This document shows positions 24,524-33,463 of a DNA stretch of 64,000 nt, one piece after another. The first letter of the stretch is position 1. Each line of letters opens with the position of its first letter. Below the pieces are notes generated by a model. It was not told the DNA's origin. It did not search any database and saw only the letters and a program-made list of their open reading frames with translations. The DNA is from Mesorhizobium sp. ES1-4 (GTDB taxonomy: Bacteria; Pseudomonadota; Alphaproteobacteria; Rhizobiales; Rhizobiaceae), in contig NZ_JAIUGV010000003.1 in NCBI RefSeq assembly GCF_020164745.1, forward strand, positions 248,001 to 312,000. Direction: 5' to 3'. A program made the position numbers and the translations under genes.

Positions 24524-26422
24524 GTGAAGATAAACGGGGGCAGCGAGAGGCTCACGGACCGGGCGGATGAACTCAGCGCTTTGTACGTGCTGACGGACCG
24601 TCTCTATCGGGCAAAATCCAATCACGAAGCATTTGACGCCGGCCTTGATGCCATACGCGATGGTCTCGGGTGCCGGCGGGCCTCCATGCTGCTCTTTGAC
24701 GAAGAAGGGGTAATGCGCTTTGTGGCCTGGCGGGGCCTATCCGACGGCTACCGGCAAGCCCTTGCTGGGCATTCGCCCTGGAAAGTCGGGGAACGCAACG
24801 CCGAGCCAATATTCGTATCGGACATCGCGGACACCGATGAACCCGCAGCCGTAAAAGACCGGATCGCCAGCGAAGGCATCGTCGGCTTGGCGTTCATCCC
24901 ATTGGTGGCGCAAGGCGAAGTGGTCGGCAAGTTCATGACCTACTACGAACAGAAGCACACCTGCAGCATCCGCGAGATAGACCTTGCCACCACGATTGCC
25001 CGACAGATTGGCTTCTATCTCGAACGCACCCGTGCGGAAGAAGCCCGAAAACTTGCAGAAGACGAGTTGCGAGCCTCCGAACAGCAATTCCGGCTGATGT
25101 CGGAAGACGTTCCAGTCATGATCTGGACGTGCGACGCCTCGGGGAAGTGCACGAATCTGAACGGAATGCTCCGGGAGTTCTGGGGCATCGAGAGCGAGGA
25201 CATCCCGAACTTCAGCTGGTATCCGACCATCCACCCCGACGACGCTGTAGATATCGGAGCCCGAATGACGGATGCGTTGGCGACGCAATCCACCGTCTCG
25301 GTTCAAGGACGCTACAAGAACTGCAGGGGTGAATACCGCACGCTTCTTACGGTCGCTCGCCCTCATTTTTCCGCCAAGGGACAATTTCGCGGGCTGATTG
25401 GCGTGAATGTCGACATGACCGAAAGCGAACAGGTGGAAGCAGCGCTCCGCCACAGCGAGGAGCGATTTCGATCAGCCGTAGAGGCGGCCCCAAGCGGCAT
25501 GGTCATGACGGACGAGAGCGGCCGTATCATTCTCGTCAACTTGCACGCCGAAACGGTCTTTGGCTATCAGCGGGCGGAAATGATCGGCCAAGGCATTGAA
25601 ATGCTGGTCCCCGACCGCTTTCGCAGCTCGCACCCGGTGCTTCGCGGCACCTATGGCAGTCGTCCCCTGGCGCGCCCAATGGGCGCGGGCAGGGACCTCA
25701 ATGCACGCCGCAAGGACGGAAGCGAGGTGCCCGTCGAGATTGGGCTCAGCCCAATCGAGACAAGCGAAGGGCTGATGGTTCTCGCCTCGGTCGTGGACAT
25801 CAGCGAGCGGAAGCGATCCGAAGCACAACGGGAACTGCTGATGGCTGAGCTCAACCATCGTGTGAAGAATACATTGGCGGTGGTCCAGGGCATTGCACAT
25901 CAGACATTCAGGGGAACCCCCGCCACCGAAGCTCATGCCGCCTTTGAGGGCCGGCTCATGGCCCTTTCGGCCGCGCACAACATTCTGACCCAAACGAGTT
26001 GGGAGCATGCATCCCTGGACCAGCTCGTTGCCGACAGCCTTCAGATCAGAGGCACGTTTTCCAATCGGGTCTCAGCGAGCGGACCCGCGGTTCTCTTGCA
26101 TCCGAACCAGGCGCTTTCCGTAGCGCTTGCCTTCCATGAGCTGCTGACAAACGCCGTGAAGTATGGGGCCCTTTCCAACGAGGCGGGCAGAGTTTCGGTC
26201 GAGTGGTCTCGCACCGACCTGCCACAGCCGCGGTTGAATCTCATCTGGAGCGAATTGGGCGGCCCGCCGGTCTCGTCTCCGTCGCGGCGGGGGTTTGGCT
26301 CGCGTCTAATTACTGGCGGCCTCGCAGCAGATCTGCAGGCAAAGGTCGCCTTGGAGTTCCAGCCTCAGGGGTTGATTTGCAGGATCGACGCGCCGCTGCC
26401 AGATGGGATGCTCGCACAATGA
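24524..26422 (+). CDS. GAF-PAS-PAS HWE-family sensor histidine kinase
   Basis: 632 residues starting at a GTG with GGGAGGGG upstream. The N-terminal GAF domain is about 25-170. PAS 1 is about 185-300 (MIWTCDASGKCTNLNGM, with the PAC end VNVDMTESEQVE). PAS 2 is about 315-435 (GMVMTDESGRIILVN). The HWE kinase core follows, with phospho-acceptor His445 in ELNHRVKNTLAVVQ and the W-x-E motif in LIWSELGGPPV. There are no membrane spans, so it is a cytoplasmic sensor. It overlaps a single-domain receiver gene by 4 bases, which makes them a pair. The input signal is unknown. Confidence 0.92.
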   Translation: MKINGGSERLTDRADELSALYVLTDRLYRAKSNHEAFDAGLDAIRDGLGCRRASMLLFDEEGVMRFVAWRGLSDGYRQALAGHSPWKVGERNAEPIFVSDIADTDEPAAVKDRIASEGIVGLAFIPLVAQGEVVGKFMTYYEQKHTCSIREIDLATTIARQIGFYLERTRAEEARKLAEDELRASEQQFRLMSEDVPVMIWTCDASGKCTNLNGMLREFWGIESEDIPNFSWYPTIHPDDAVDIGARMTDALATQSTVSVQGRYKNCRGEYRTLLTVARPHFSAKGQFRGLIGVNVDMTESEQVEAALRHSEERFRSAVEAAPSGMVMTDESGRIILVNLHAETVFGYQRAEMIGQGIEMLVPDRFRSSHPVLRGTYGSRPLARPMGAGRDLNARRKDGSEVPVEIGLSPIETSEGLMVLASVVDISERKRSEAQRELLMAELNHRVKNTLAVVQGIAHQTFRGTPATEAHAAFEGRLMALSAAHNILTQTSWEHASLDQLVADSLQIRGTFSNRVSASGPAVLLHPNQALSVALAFHELLTNAVKYGALSNEAGRVSVEWSRTDLPQPRLNLIWSELGGPPVSSPSRRGFGSRLITGGLAADLQAKVALEFQPQGLICRIDAPLPDGMLAQ

Positions 26423-26796
26423 CGTCACTGTCTGGAACGCGGGTGCTCCTGGTCGAGGACGAATCCGTGATTGCCATGATGGCGGAGGATTTTCTGACCG
26501 AACTGGGCATCACGGTCATCGGTCCCGCCACGTCCATCAACGCCGCATTGGAACTGATATCCGCAAATGACATCGACGCGGCCGTCCTGGACCTGAACAT
26601 ACGCGGGGAGTTGAGCCATCGCGTCGCCGAAGCTTTAAGGCTTCGTCGCATCCCGATGGTGTGCGCCACCGGCTACGGCCAAGGGGCGGCTGAGTTCGCA
26701 AGAGGGGCTCCGATCATCGACAAACCCTATTCCGAGGACAAGCTGGCCAGGGCGCTGCAGATGGCTCTCCATGGCGCCGGCGGGACAAACGAATGA
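26419..26796 (+). CDS. Single-domain response regulator (Sma0114-like, FATGUY type)
   Basis: 125 residues, receiver domain only. The acidic pair is in LLVEDES, the phospho-acceptor Asp58 in AAVLDLNIRG, and the conserved Lys in IIDKPYS. The segment VCATGYGQGAAEF matches the FATG-Y motif of the receiver subfamily described for Sinorhizobium Sma0114, which also pairs with an HWE kinase. The ATG overlaps the kinase stop (ATGA). With no output domain it must work by binding a partner or passing phosphate on. The second HWE kinase 51 bases downstream is a candidate partner. Confidence 0.9.
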   Translation: MTSLSGTRVLLVEDESVIAMMAEDFLTELGITVIGPATSINAALELISANDIDAAVLDLNIRGELSHRVAEALRLRRIPMVCATGYGQGAAEFARGAPIIDKPYSEDKLARALQMALHGAGGTNE

Positions 26797-26847
26797 GTTT
26801 GGTGAGAAGACCTCCATCACAGCACTCGTATCCCGTTTGGAGGAAAC

Positions 26848-28236
26848 GTGCGTCGTCCGAGTGATAAGTTTCGGGATGACAATCTAAAGCTCAGGCTGGC
26901 GCTTCGTGCCGCCCCCATAGGCATTTGGGACTGGGACCTCGAGACGAACGAGATGAACTACTCGCCTCGGGCTCGGAAGATCTCCGGCTTTTCTCCTGAC
27001 GAGCCGATCACCCTCGAGAAGGTTCGCGCCGTCACGCACCCGGATGATTTACCTCGCACGTGGAAACTGGCCGGCATGGCGTTGGATCCCAGCATCAGGA
27101 ACAACGACCCTTACGAGTACAGGATCGTGCGCGCGGATACACGCGAGGTTCGCTGGGTCCTGGCTCATGGGGAGGCGGTTTTTCAACGGGTCGGCGACAC
27201 CGTGAAGCCGGTGCGCTTCCTCGGCACCATCCAGGATATCACCGGTCGCAAGCTGGCGGAAAACGCTTTGCGAGAAGCTGAACTGAGACAGCGGCTGGCC
27301 ATTGATGCCGCCAGACTGGCCGTATGGGAGCTCGATGTCCCGACGGATCGTCTCACGGTCAGCCCCGAGCTCAATCGCATGTTCGGTTTGCCCGCCGATG
27401 CATGTCCCACCGTCGCGGAACTTCGGATGCTCTTGGGTCCGGGCGACCTAGACAGGATCATGGAAATCCGCTGTAAGGCGGCCAGCACGGCCGATCCGCA
27501 CTTTGAAGCGGAATTCCGTTGCAGGTTTCCCGATGGATCATTGCGCTGGCGGCTGCTCCGGGCGGAGATAAAGATCGCTCCTACCGGAGAGCCAACGCAC
27601 ATCATCGGCGTCGTGATGGATATCGACGAGCGCAAGCGCGCTGAAGAACAGAAGCACTTGCTGCTGCGCGAGGTCCATCACCGTGTGAAGAATTCGCTCA
27701 GCGTAATACAGGCACTGGCCACTCAATCATTCGGCCGTGGTGCCGCCGATCCAGACGCGCTGAAGAGCTTCCTCGGAAGACTTGCTGCCTTGGCAAAGGC
27801 CACCGATCTGACTGTTGCGCAGCAGGGGGACCCGTTTCGACTGACAGACCTGATTGTCGGCGTTGTCGAACCCTTTTGGTCCCCGACCAGGTTCGAACTC
27901 CAAGGCCCCGACATAAGGCTGCCAGCACGGCTGAATGTGCCCCTTGCACTCGTCTTCAATGAACTCTGCTCGAACGCAGCCAAGTTCGGTGCGCTTTTGA
28001 AAGCCTCTGGAACGGTCGCCATACAGTGGGAGATCACAACAAACGGGCTAGAACTGTACTGGCGCGAGAGCGGGGGGCCACCCGTTCCCTCAAAGCTTGA
28101 CCGGGGCTTCGGCCTAAGGCTGATCCTGGACGTCTTGCCTGTGGAATTCGGCAGCGTCCAGCTCGATCCGCGACCTGCCGGCATTTCGTGTCACGTCCTT
28201 ATTGCCAATCCCGGCTGGCTGAACGATGCGAACTGA
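26848..28236 (+). CDS. PAS-PAS HWE-family sensor histidine kinase
   Basis: 462 residues from a GTG preceded by TTTGGAGGAAAC. Two PAS domains (about 18-135 and 145-262) are seen, the first starting PIGIWDWDLETNEMNYSPRA and both ending in PAC-like segments (GTIQDITGRK, GVVMDIDERK). The HWE core has phospho-acceptor His278 in REVHHRVKNSLSVIQ and the W-x-E motif in YWRESGGPPV. It is soluble. It lies in the same direction as the kinase/receiver pair and is probably co-transcribed, giving two kinases for one receiver. Confidence 0.9.
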   Translation: MRRPSDKFRDDNLKLRLALRAAPIGIWDWDLETNEMNYSPRARKISGFSPDEPITLEKVRAVTHPDDLPRTWKLAGMALDPSIRNNDPYEYRIVRADTREVRWVLAHGEAVFQRVGDTVKPVRFLGTIQDITGRKLAENALREAELRQRLAIDAARLAVWELDVPTDRLTVSPELNRMFGLPADACPTVAELRMLLGPGDLDRIMEIRCKAASTADPHFEAEFRCRFPDGSLRWRLLRAEIKIAPTGEPTHIIGVVMDIDERKRAEEQKHLLLREVHHRVKNSLSVIQALATQSFGRGAADPDALKSFLGRLAALAKATDLTVAQQGDPFRLTDLIVGVVEPFWSPTRFELQGPDIRLPARLNVPLALVFNELCSNAAKFGALLKASGTVAIQWEITTNGLELYWRESGGPPVPSKLDRGFGLRLILDVLPVEFGSVQLDPRPAGISCHVLIANPGWLNDAN

Positions 28237-28307
28237 TCGACGCCGACAGATCGGAGCGACAGCCACCGTTAGCTCCTCCTTGACCCTGTGGACCCGCTGC
28301 CCAGCAC

Positions 28308-28436
28308 GTCGGCCTTGGAAACACGCTGGCCACATCAGGTTTCCCGGTGACCATCGCCACTGGGCTGATCTTTGGTCTGCGTGCTGGTATCTCGGCGCGG
28401 ATTGTGGGGAGCTTCATGCGGGCGAGGAAGGGGTGA
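28308..28436 (+). pseudogene. Decayed duplicate of the livM 3' end (copy 2)
   Basis: From GTCGGCCTTGGAAACACGCTGG to the stop this matches the end of intact livM (24235-24382) closely, including CCGGTGACCATCGCCAC and the GGGGTGA stop. Small deletions break the frame (ATCTTTGGTCTGC in place of ATCTTCATGGTCTGC, for example). Only the last 40 or so codons are represented, so this is a truncated duplicate and not a second transporter gene. A short homologous stretch after the stop (TCCAGATCGAC) is shared with copy 3 but not with intact livM. Confidence 0.85.
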
Positions 28437-28566
28437 TCAGGTCCAGATCGACGGACGCGGTTGATCGGATAGCACCAAGCGCCGCCAAGGCCGCTGCCGC
28501 CACTCGGCGCGACAGCCCTCTCTTGATATCACTGCTTTTGCCATAGCTCTCGTGTTGGGACAGCAT

Positions 28567-29649
28567 TCAAGAGAGTGCCGTCCTTCGCTCCTGGCCAAGC
28601 CTTCCGCAAGCCAGCCAGACGGCGAGCGCCGCGACAACACCGACAATGCCATCCACAGCATAGTGCCACCCAAGATGAATTGAGCCGAGAAAGATCAATA
28701 CAGCATAGGTCAGCATGACATGACCGAGCCTGCGACTAATGGAGTACGCGACCGCCGCAAACAAAGCAGCCTGCGCGTTGTGCATGCTGGGCATGGCCGA
28801 AATACCACCGAACAGGTCTACATTTCCAATATACACCTGCCAAAGAAGCTCCTTGGTCAAGGATGATGACAACGGATAGGCGGCTGCGACCTCATCAAGA
28901 TAGTGCATGAGATCAAGATATGGCGAGGGCTTGCCCGGGACGATTTCCGAAAAGTAACAGGGCCCGGCGGACGAGAACATGGCTGCCATCACCACGCCTA
29001 TCAGAAGCCAGGAAATGACTGTCGCCCCCCAATAGCGCACACGTATCGGCTCCGGGACGCGCGAACTGGCGAACAGCCCTCCCCAGAACAGGAAGACCAT
29101 CGGTACCCATAGGGAATAGGCGAGGTCGAGCAGCAGGGTGATCCAGGGTACGCCAACGAGCGGCTGGATGACTTGCCATGCCTGGTGTCCACCCAAAAGA
29201 CTTGCGTCCCAGCGGGAGAAGGTTTCGTCCCATTGGAAGGGGGCCACAACCGGAATCATCATCTTGTTGTAGAGGAAGGCCGCCATGAAGAGGGCCAATA
29301 TGGCGCAAGCGTAGAGATACCGTGCCAACATGCTCGACATAATCAGTCTTCGCAGGTCAGCCGCCACGAGGCTGACTGGTGACCCGCGACGACCCTGAAC
29401 GAGCGCGCTTGAACAGATCCAGAGCACAAGGACGGAGCTTAGTAACAGACAGGCCCGCACGACCCGGTCGGCATATTCAAGGATGTTGGGAAGGATTGAA
29501 TCGCCCCTAATTGTTGCGACGAGAAAGGTTGTACAGACGAACGCAGAGATCAAAGCGTAGAGAGCCAGGTCTCCGCGCCTCAGGTAAGCGATCCATGCCG
29601 AAAGTCGACTTTTTTGCAAAATGTAACGGGCGCTTTCAGAAGAAGCCAT
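28567..29649 (-). CDS. PAP2-family membrane phosphatase/transferase
   Basis: 360 residues with about eight hydrophobic spans. The C-terminal half carries the PAP2_3 (Aur1-like) motifs GGISAMPSMHNAQAALF and GSIHLGWHYAVDGIVG, whose His residues form the phosphatase site facing the periplasm. In this clan the reactions are lipid-phosphate hydrolysis or head-group transfer to lipids. A second protein of the same design lies 117 bases upstream on the same strand, so this is a tandem pair. The substrate is unknown. Confidence 0.85.
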   Translation of the reverse strand: MASSESARYILQKSRLSAWIAYLRRGDLALYALISAFVCTTFLVATIRGDSILPNILEYADRVVRACLLLSSVLVLWICSSALVQGRRGSPVSLVAADLRRLIMSSMLARYLYACAILALFMAAFLYNKMMIPVVAPFQWDETFSRWDASLLGGHQAWQVIQPLVGVPWITLLLDLAYSLWVPMVFLFWGGLFASSRVPEPIRVRYWGATVISWLLIGVVMAAMFSSAGPCYFSEIVPGKPSPYLDLMHYLDEVAAAYPLSSSLTKELLWQVYIGNVDLFGGISAMPSMHNAQAALFAAVAYSISRRLGHVMLTYAVLIFLGSIHLGWHYAVDGIVGVVAALAVWLACGRLGQERRTALS

Positions 29650-29766
29650 GAAGCATGCACCTTGTCCGAAGTTTATAAATCACATCGCGATATTCGAAGG
29701 GATGCCAAATCTGGAAACGAACATTGCTCCTTGAGGCACCCCGTCGAAGCGTTCAGATTGATGCAG

Positions 29767-30819
29767 TCATTCTTCAAGAGCGCAGGGGAGCGACGGTTCA
29801 AGCTCGGCAGTGTTCCGTCGATGGGGCGCCCAGTGGCCCTGCTCGCGCACCAGACGTCCTGTCCCCCACCAGATCAGCGATACCACGACGATAGAGAGGT
29901 AGCCGTCCACCGCGTAGTGCCATCCGGTGTACACCGACCCGTACATGATCAAGGCAGCGAAGATCCAGCCAAGAACGCCAAGCCAGCGGTTGAGAGAGGA
30001 AAGGAAATAGGCGTTCAGCGTGGCAAGGCCAACATGCAGGCTGGGCATGGCCGAGATGCCGCCCCCAAAACCTGCATTCCCTGTCGTGTGCAGGGTCAAG
30101 AGATAATCAGCATACTCCCGGACGACACTGCTGGACTCCAGAGCAGACATGGCGCCCTTCAGATCGTCGAAGCGGTCGCCGCCAACGAAGTAATCATAAT
30201 AGATGGGACCAGCGGACGACAAGAGGAGTGCGAGCAAGGTACCAACGATCGAGATGGTCAAAGCCGCCGCCCAAAGATAGCGAATGCGTGCGATCCGGTC
30301 CGACCACATGCCGACAAAGAGGATCGTCCCAAACCATTGTGCGTACCAAAGCACCTCGTAACTTTTGAAGACAGAGAACGCCCATAGGTCGTGGTCGAGA
30401 CGATGCGCCAATTCCCATGGCGCCGCTCCATGTATCCATTCGTCCAGATCAGCAAGCCATGGGTCGGCATAGAACGGAACGATCCTCGGAATCATGCTCT
30501 TGTGGGTGGAAAACGCAGTCATGCCGACGAGGAAGAACAGGATTACGGGCACGCAACCCCGCCAGCGCGTTCGAAGTAGTTGAACGGCGTATCGCGTCGG
30601 AGCCTGACGGCCGAAAATGAGCGCTCCGGTGCCGACGCCCCCAACTAACAATATCGGAATGGCGATGACGAATTTTTCGGCGTAAACTTGACCAAGGACC
30701 CCGAAAGATTGCGGATCCAGGTAGAATGCGACGAGGACATAGATGCCTACGTAAAGTGCCAGCCTCACCGACCATTTTTTGGGTGTACTATAATTGGAGA
30801 CTTCGGTAATTAAGACCAT
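29767..30819 (-). CDS. PAP2-family membrane phosphatase/transferase (tandem paralogue)
   Basis: 350 residues with many membrane spans and the same motif order as its neighbour: GGGISAMPSLHVGLATLN and GSVYTGWHYAVDGYLSIVV. The two proteins also share the pattern MIPxVxPF followed by the SAGP segment, so they look like diverged duplicates. Codon use is less GC-biased than in the flanking catabolic operons, in line with the accessory nature of the region. The AT-rich region upstream (30820-30900) probably holds the promoter. Confidence 0.85.
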   Translation of the reverse strand: MVLITEVSNYSTPKKWSVRLALYVGIYVLVAFYLDPQSFGVLGQVYAEKFVIAIPILLVGGVGTGALIFGRQAPTRYAVQLLRTRWRGCVPVILFFLVGMTAFSTHKSMIPRIVPFYADPWLADLDEWIHGAAPWELAHRLDHDLWAFSVFKSYEVLWYAQWFGTILFVGMWSDRIARIRYLWAAALTISIVGTLLALLLSSAGPIYYDYFVGGDRFDDLKGAMSALESSSVVREYADYLLTLHTTGNAGFGGGISAMPSLHVGLATLNAYFLSSLNRWLGVLGWIFAALIMYGSVYTGWHYAVDGYLSIVVVSLIWWGTGRLVREQGHWAPHRRNTAELEPSLPCALEE

Positions 30820-31196
30820 TGTAATGTACCGTATTCTAATATTATTCGCTGTCGAAAGATCGTCATCGATAACAAGCCAATATTACTGATAAATTACTAC
30901 GCCAGATCGCAATGCCCGCAGTCGAGGAAAGTTGTGTAGACCTGACAAAGAACCGGAGATAGACGCATCACATTCGATCCACGCGGCAGTTGCTTGTGAC
31001 CGCCGCAGACGATGTCTGCTTTTTGGGGTGTGGCCAAGCTGGCCCCTGCGACAGAGATGAGCGCAAAGCCGCCATTTGTAATTTTCAAAAGCCAAGCTCC
31101 GGCGTTGGCCCAAAAGTCGTTATCAACGCTCTTAAGGTCGCTGCTCCGTATCGTCGGGCAGAGCGGACGCACAAAGGCTCACCGTCGCTCGCCACC

Positions 31197-31271
31197 CTCA
31201 CCCATAACACCCCGCTCCATCGCCAGCCGCCGCACCAGCGCCAGCACCCATCGACCGCCGGCGTCGGCTTG
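31197..31271 (-). pseudogene. Decayed duplicate of the panE 3' end
   Basis: Read on the plus strand, CTCACCCATAACAC through GCCGGCGTCGGCTTG matches 43407-43483, the 3' end of the intact panE-like gene, with small changes. On the minus strand it reads ALVRRLAMERGVMG, compared with ALVRRLGVERGCYG in the intact protein. It is joined directly to the livM fragment that follows, so it is half of a chimeric panE'/livM' junction. Confidence 0.8.
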
Positions 31272-31431
31272 GGTGCCAGCCTCGTCGTCGGCGGCCTGGA
31301 AAACACGCTGGCCACATCAGTTTCCCGATGACCATCGCCACCGGGCTGATCTTCATGGTGTGCGTGCTGGTATTTCGGCGCGGGATTGTGGCCGAGGTTT
31401 ATGCGCGGGTGCTGGGGCGGGCGGGGACTGA
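31272..31431 (+). pseudogene. Decayed duplicate of the livM 3' end (copy 3)
   Basis: GGTGCCAGCCTCGTCGTCGG through GCGGGCGGGGACTGA follows intact livM 24221-24382, by eye about nine bases in ten. A CGG insertion and a one-base deletion after ACATCA disrupt the frame. The reading GASLVV-GGLENTLATS is still recognisable. It abuts the panE' fragment at about 31271, an arrangement not present at the intact loci. Confidence 0.88.
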
Positions 31432-31674
31432 TTGGCTCCAGATCGACCGCACGCGGTCAGGGGATCGCGCGTTTTGCCCGGTGTAGGAATGTCTTGATCG
31501 GGCCGACAGCGGACTGGCCTCTTTCGGAGGAATAATCGTAACAGCGGCTGCTCAACTCCACCCGAGGATGGTCTCAATATCCCGAAGCAGACCGTGGCTG
31601 GGAATTGCATGAAGCGTCGCCCGGGTCGCAACGGGACATTCGGTGTCGGGCTGAAAGAAATCGCGCCCGGAGTC
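31432..31674. other. Intergenic, no gene recognised
   Basis: The first 30 bases share TCCAGATCGAC and ACGCGGT with the sequence after livM copy 2, so the duplicated segment extends a little beyond the livM stop. Nothing else coding is recognised before the DUF3606-like gene. Confidence 0.5.
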
Positions 31675-31854
31675 TCACTCCTCCTTCAAATCTTCGGCTT
31701 CGTCTTTGAGCTTGGTCCAGTCAGCACCATGCTTGCGCAATAAAGCGCGCGCTTGCTTCGGCGAGACGTCGGCAATTTCCGTCAGGTGCTCCACCTCCAA
31801 CTCTTGCCCTTTCACCACGCGGCTCTCTTTATTCTTCTTTTCTTTGGTAGCCAT
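31675..31854 (-). CDS. Small DUF3606-like protein
   Basis: 59 residues, charged and lysine/glutamate rich: MATKEKKNKESRVVKG, then VSPKQARALLRKHGADW, then a Lys/Glu tail. The VSPxQ-x5-KxG pattern resembles the small DUF3606 proteins common in rhizobial accessory regions. The ATG at 31854 has ACACGGAG upstream. It is divergent from the CYTH-CHAD gene. Function unknown; the size and charge suggest a nucleic-acid or stress-related small protein, but this is a guess. Confidence 0.65.
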   Translation of the reverse strand: MATKEKKNKESRVVKGQELEVEHLTEIADVSPKQARALLRKHGADWTKLKDEAEDLKEE

Positions 31855-32017
31855 CTCCGTGTGTCTTTCTCTTGCATCATCGGATGAACGAAGACTGAGA
31901 AGTGTGGTTCCGGTTGGCGCATTGTCGTTCGCCGGCTTGAATCCGGGCGCAGTTGATCCAGTTGTTTGTGACAGGTTTATGACGCACCATGCGAAGCGAG
32001 GCTGCGCCGAGGACATT

Positions 32018-33463
32018 ATGCAGGAAACGGAACTGAAGCTCGAGCTTTCGCGGTCGGGTGCGGGATCGCTCCTCAAGAAAAATCCGTTCGGAGCCTCGCC
32101 TACCATTCTCCAACAAAGATCGATCTATTTCGACACCCCGCGATGGGACCTGTCCAAGCGCGGCCTGTCGCTTCGCATTCGGCAATCGGGAAATGAACGG
32201 ATACAAACCGTCAAAGCCAGCGATGACGCCGCGGCCGGATCGTTCGCACGCGAGGAATGGGAGCAACCAGTCGCCGGCGATATACCGATGCTTGACGATC
32301 CGGAGATCCGAGACCTGCTCGCAGGGGCTGGCCCCAAACTCGCGCCCCTGTTCGAGGTTCATGTCAAACGGCATCGTTGGAATGTGACGGACAGCGGCGC
32401 CACGGTCGAAGTCGCTTTGGATCTTGGCAAGGTCGTTGCAGCCGATCGCGAGGCGCCGTTCTGCGAGATCGAGTTGGAAAAGAAGGCGGGCTCGCCGACA
32501 GCGCTGTTTGCGCTCGCCCGGAAAGTCGACCTGATCGCGCCGGCGCATCTCGGGGTGCTGAGCAAAGCTGAACGAGGCTATCGTCTGCTTGGCCCGGCAC
32601 CCGGTGCTGTGAAGGCAGCTTCGACACCGCTCACGTCCGAGATGAGCGCGGCAACGGCGTTCGCGCGCATCGCAGCAGCCTGTCTCAAACAGTTTCGTCT
32701 CAACGAAACGGCGCTGGGCTGGTCTCGCGATTCGGACGCCCTGCATCAGGCTCGTGTGTCGCTGCGACGGCTGCGCTCCCTATTTTCGATCTGCAAGTCG
32801 CTGTTCAACGACAGCCGTTTCGATCACCTGCGAGAAGAATTCAAATGGCTTACCTCGGAATTTGGCGATGCGCGCAATATCGACGTGATGATCGACCGCG
32901 CTTCGAGCGAGGCCCTTTCAAGCCATCTTCAAGATGCGCGCGACGACGCCTATACGGCGCTCGAAGCATCGCTTTCCTCGGTGCGTGCGCGTTCCCTGAT
33001 GATGGATTTCATTGAGTGGATTTCTATCAGAGACTGGCGAACCCAATCGGACGAAATGTTGCAGCGGTCGTCGAAGGATTTCGCCTCGGACGTGTTCGAT
33101 GAATTTTGGAAAAAGGTAAAGAAGGGCGGCGAAAATCTGATCGATGCCGATGACGAGACCCGCCATAAGGTGCGGATCGCCGCAAAGAAACTGCGCTACG
33201 CGGCGGAGTTCTTCGAGCCGCTTTACAACAGCAAGGCGGAAGCCAAACGCCATCGACGGTTCATCGACGCGATGAAGGGCCTGCAGGATCAACTCGGCAA
33301 CCTCAACGATATCGCCACGGCTCCCGATATGCTGGCAGCGCTGGAGCTTTCGGACGTGGCTGGTGCGAAGGACCTCTTCAGCGCCGACGACAAGTCCAAG
33401 CTTCTCAAGGAGGCCGCGGAAGCGCACGACACCTTTGTCAACACGAAGCGCTTCTGGCGTTGA
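32018..33463 (+). CDS. CYTH and CHAD domain-containing protein
   Basis: 481 residues. The N-terminal CYTH triphosphate-tunnel domain (about 1-200) has the ExExK motif as ETELK at the very start. The C-terminal CHAD domain (about 220-470) has paired conserved His/Arg helices: ALHQARVSLRRLRSLF and HKVRIAAKKLRYAAEFF. CYTH domains hydrolyse inorganic triphosphate or act on organic triphosphates; CHAD domains bind polyphosphate. The ATG at 32018 is preceded by GAGGA at the right spacing, and the ExExK motif is expected at the extreme N-terminus. An ATG at 31979 is possible. Confidence 0.9.
   Translation: MQETELKLELSRSGAGSLLKKNPFGASPTILQQRSIYFDTPRWDLSKRGLSLRIRQSGNERIQTVKASDDAAAGSFAREEWEQPVAGDIPMLDDPEIRDLLAGAGPKLAPLFEVHVKRHRWNVTDSGATVEVALDLGKVVAADREAPFCEIELEKKAGSPTALFALARKVDLIAPAHLGVLSKAERGYRLLGPAPGAVKAASTPLTSEMSAATAFARIAAACLKQFRLNETALGWSRDSDALHQARVSLRRLRSLFSICKSLFNDSRFDHLREEFKWLTSEFGDARNIDVMIDRASSEALSSHLQDARDDAYTALEASLSSVRARSLMMDFIEWISIRDWRTQSDEMLQRSSKDFASDVFDEFWKKVKKGGENLIDADDETRHKVRIAAKKLRYAAEFFEPLYNSKAEAKRHRRFIDAMKGLQDQLGNLNDIATAPDMLAALELSDVAGAKDLFSADDKSKLLKEAAEAHDTFVNTKRFWR

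Noticed and set aside
27890..27905. GGTTCGAACTCC, resembling a tRNA T-loop
   Set aside because: It lies inside the second HWE kinase gene, and no cloverleaf can be drawn around it.
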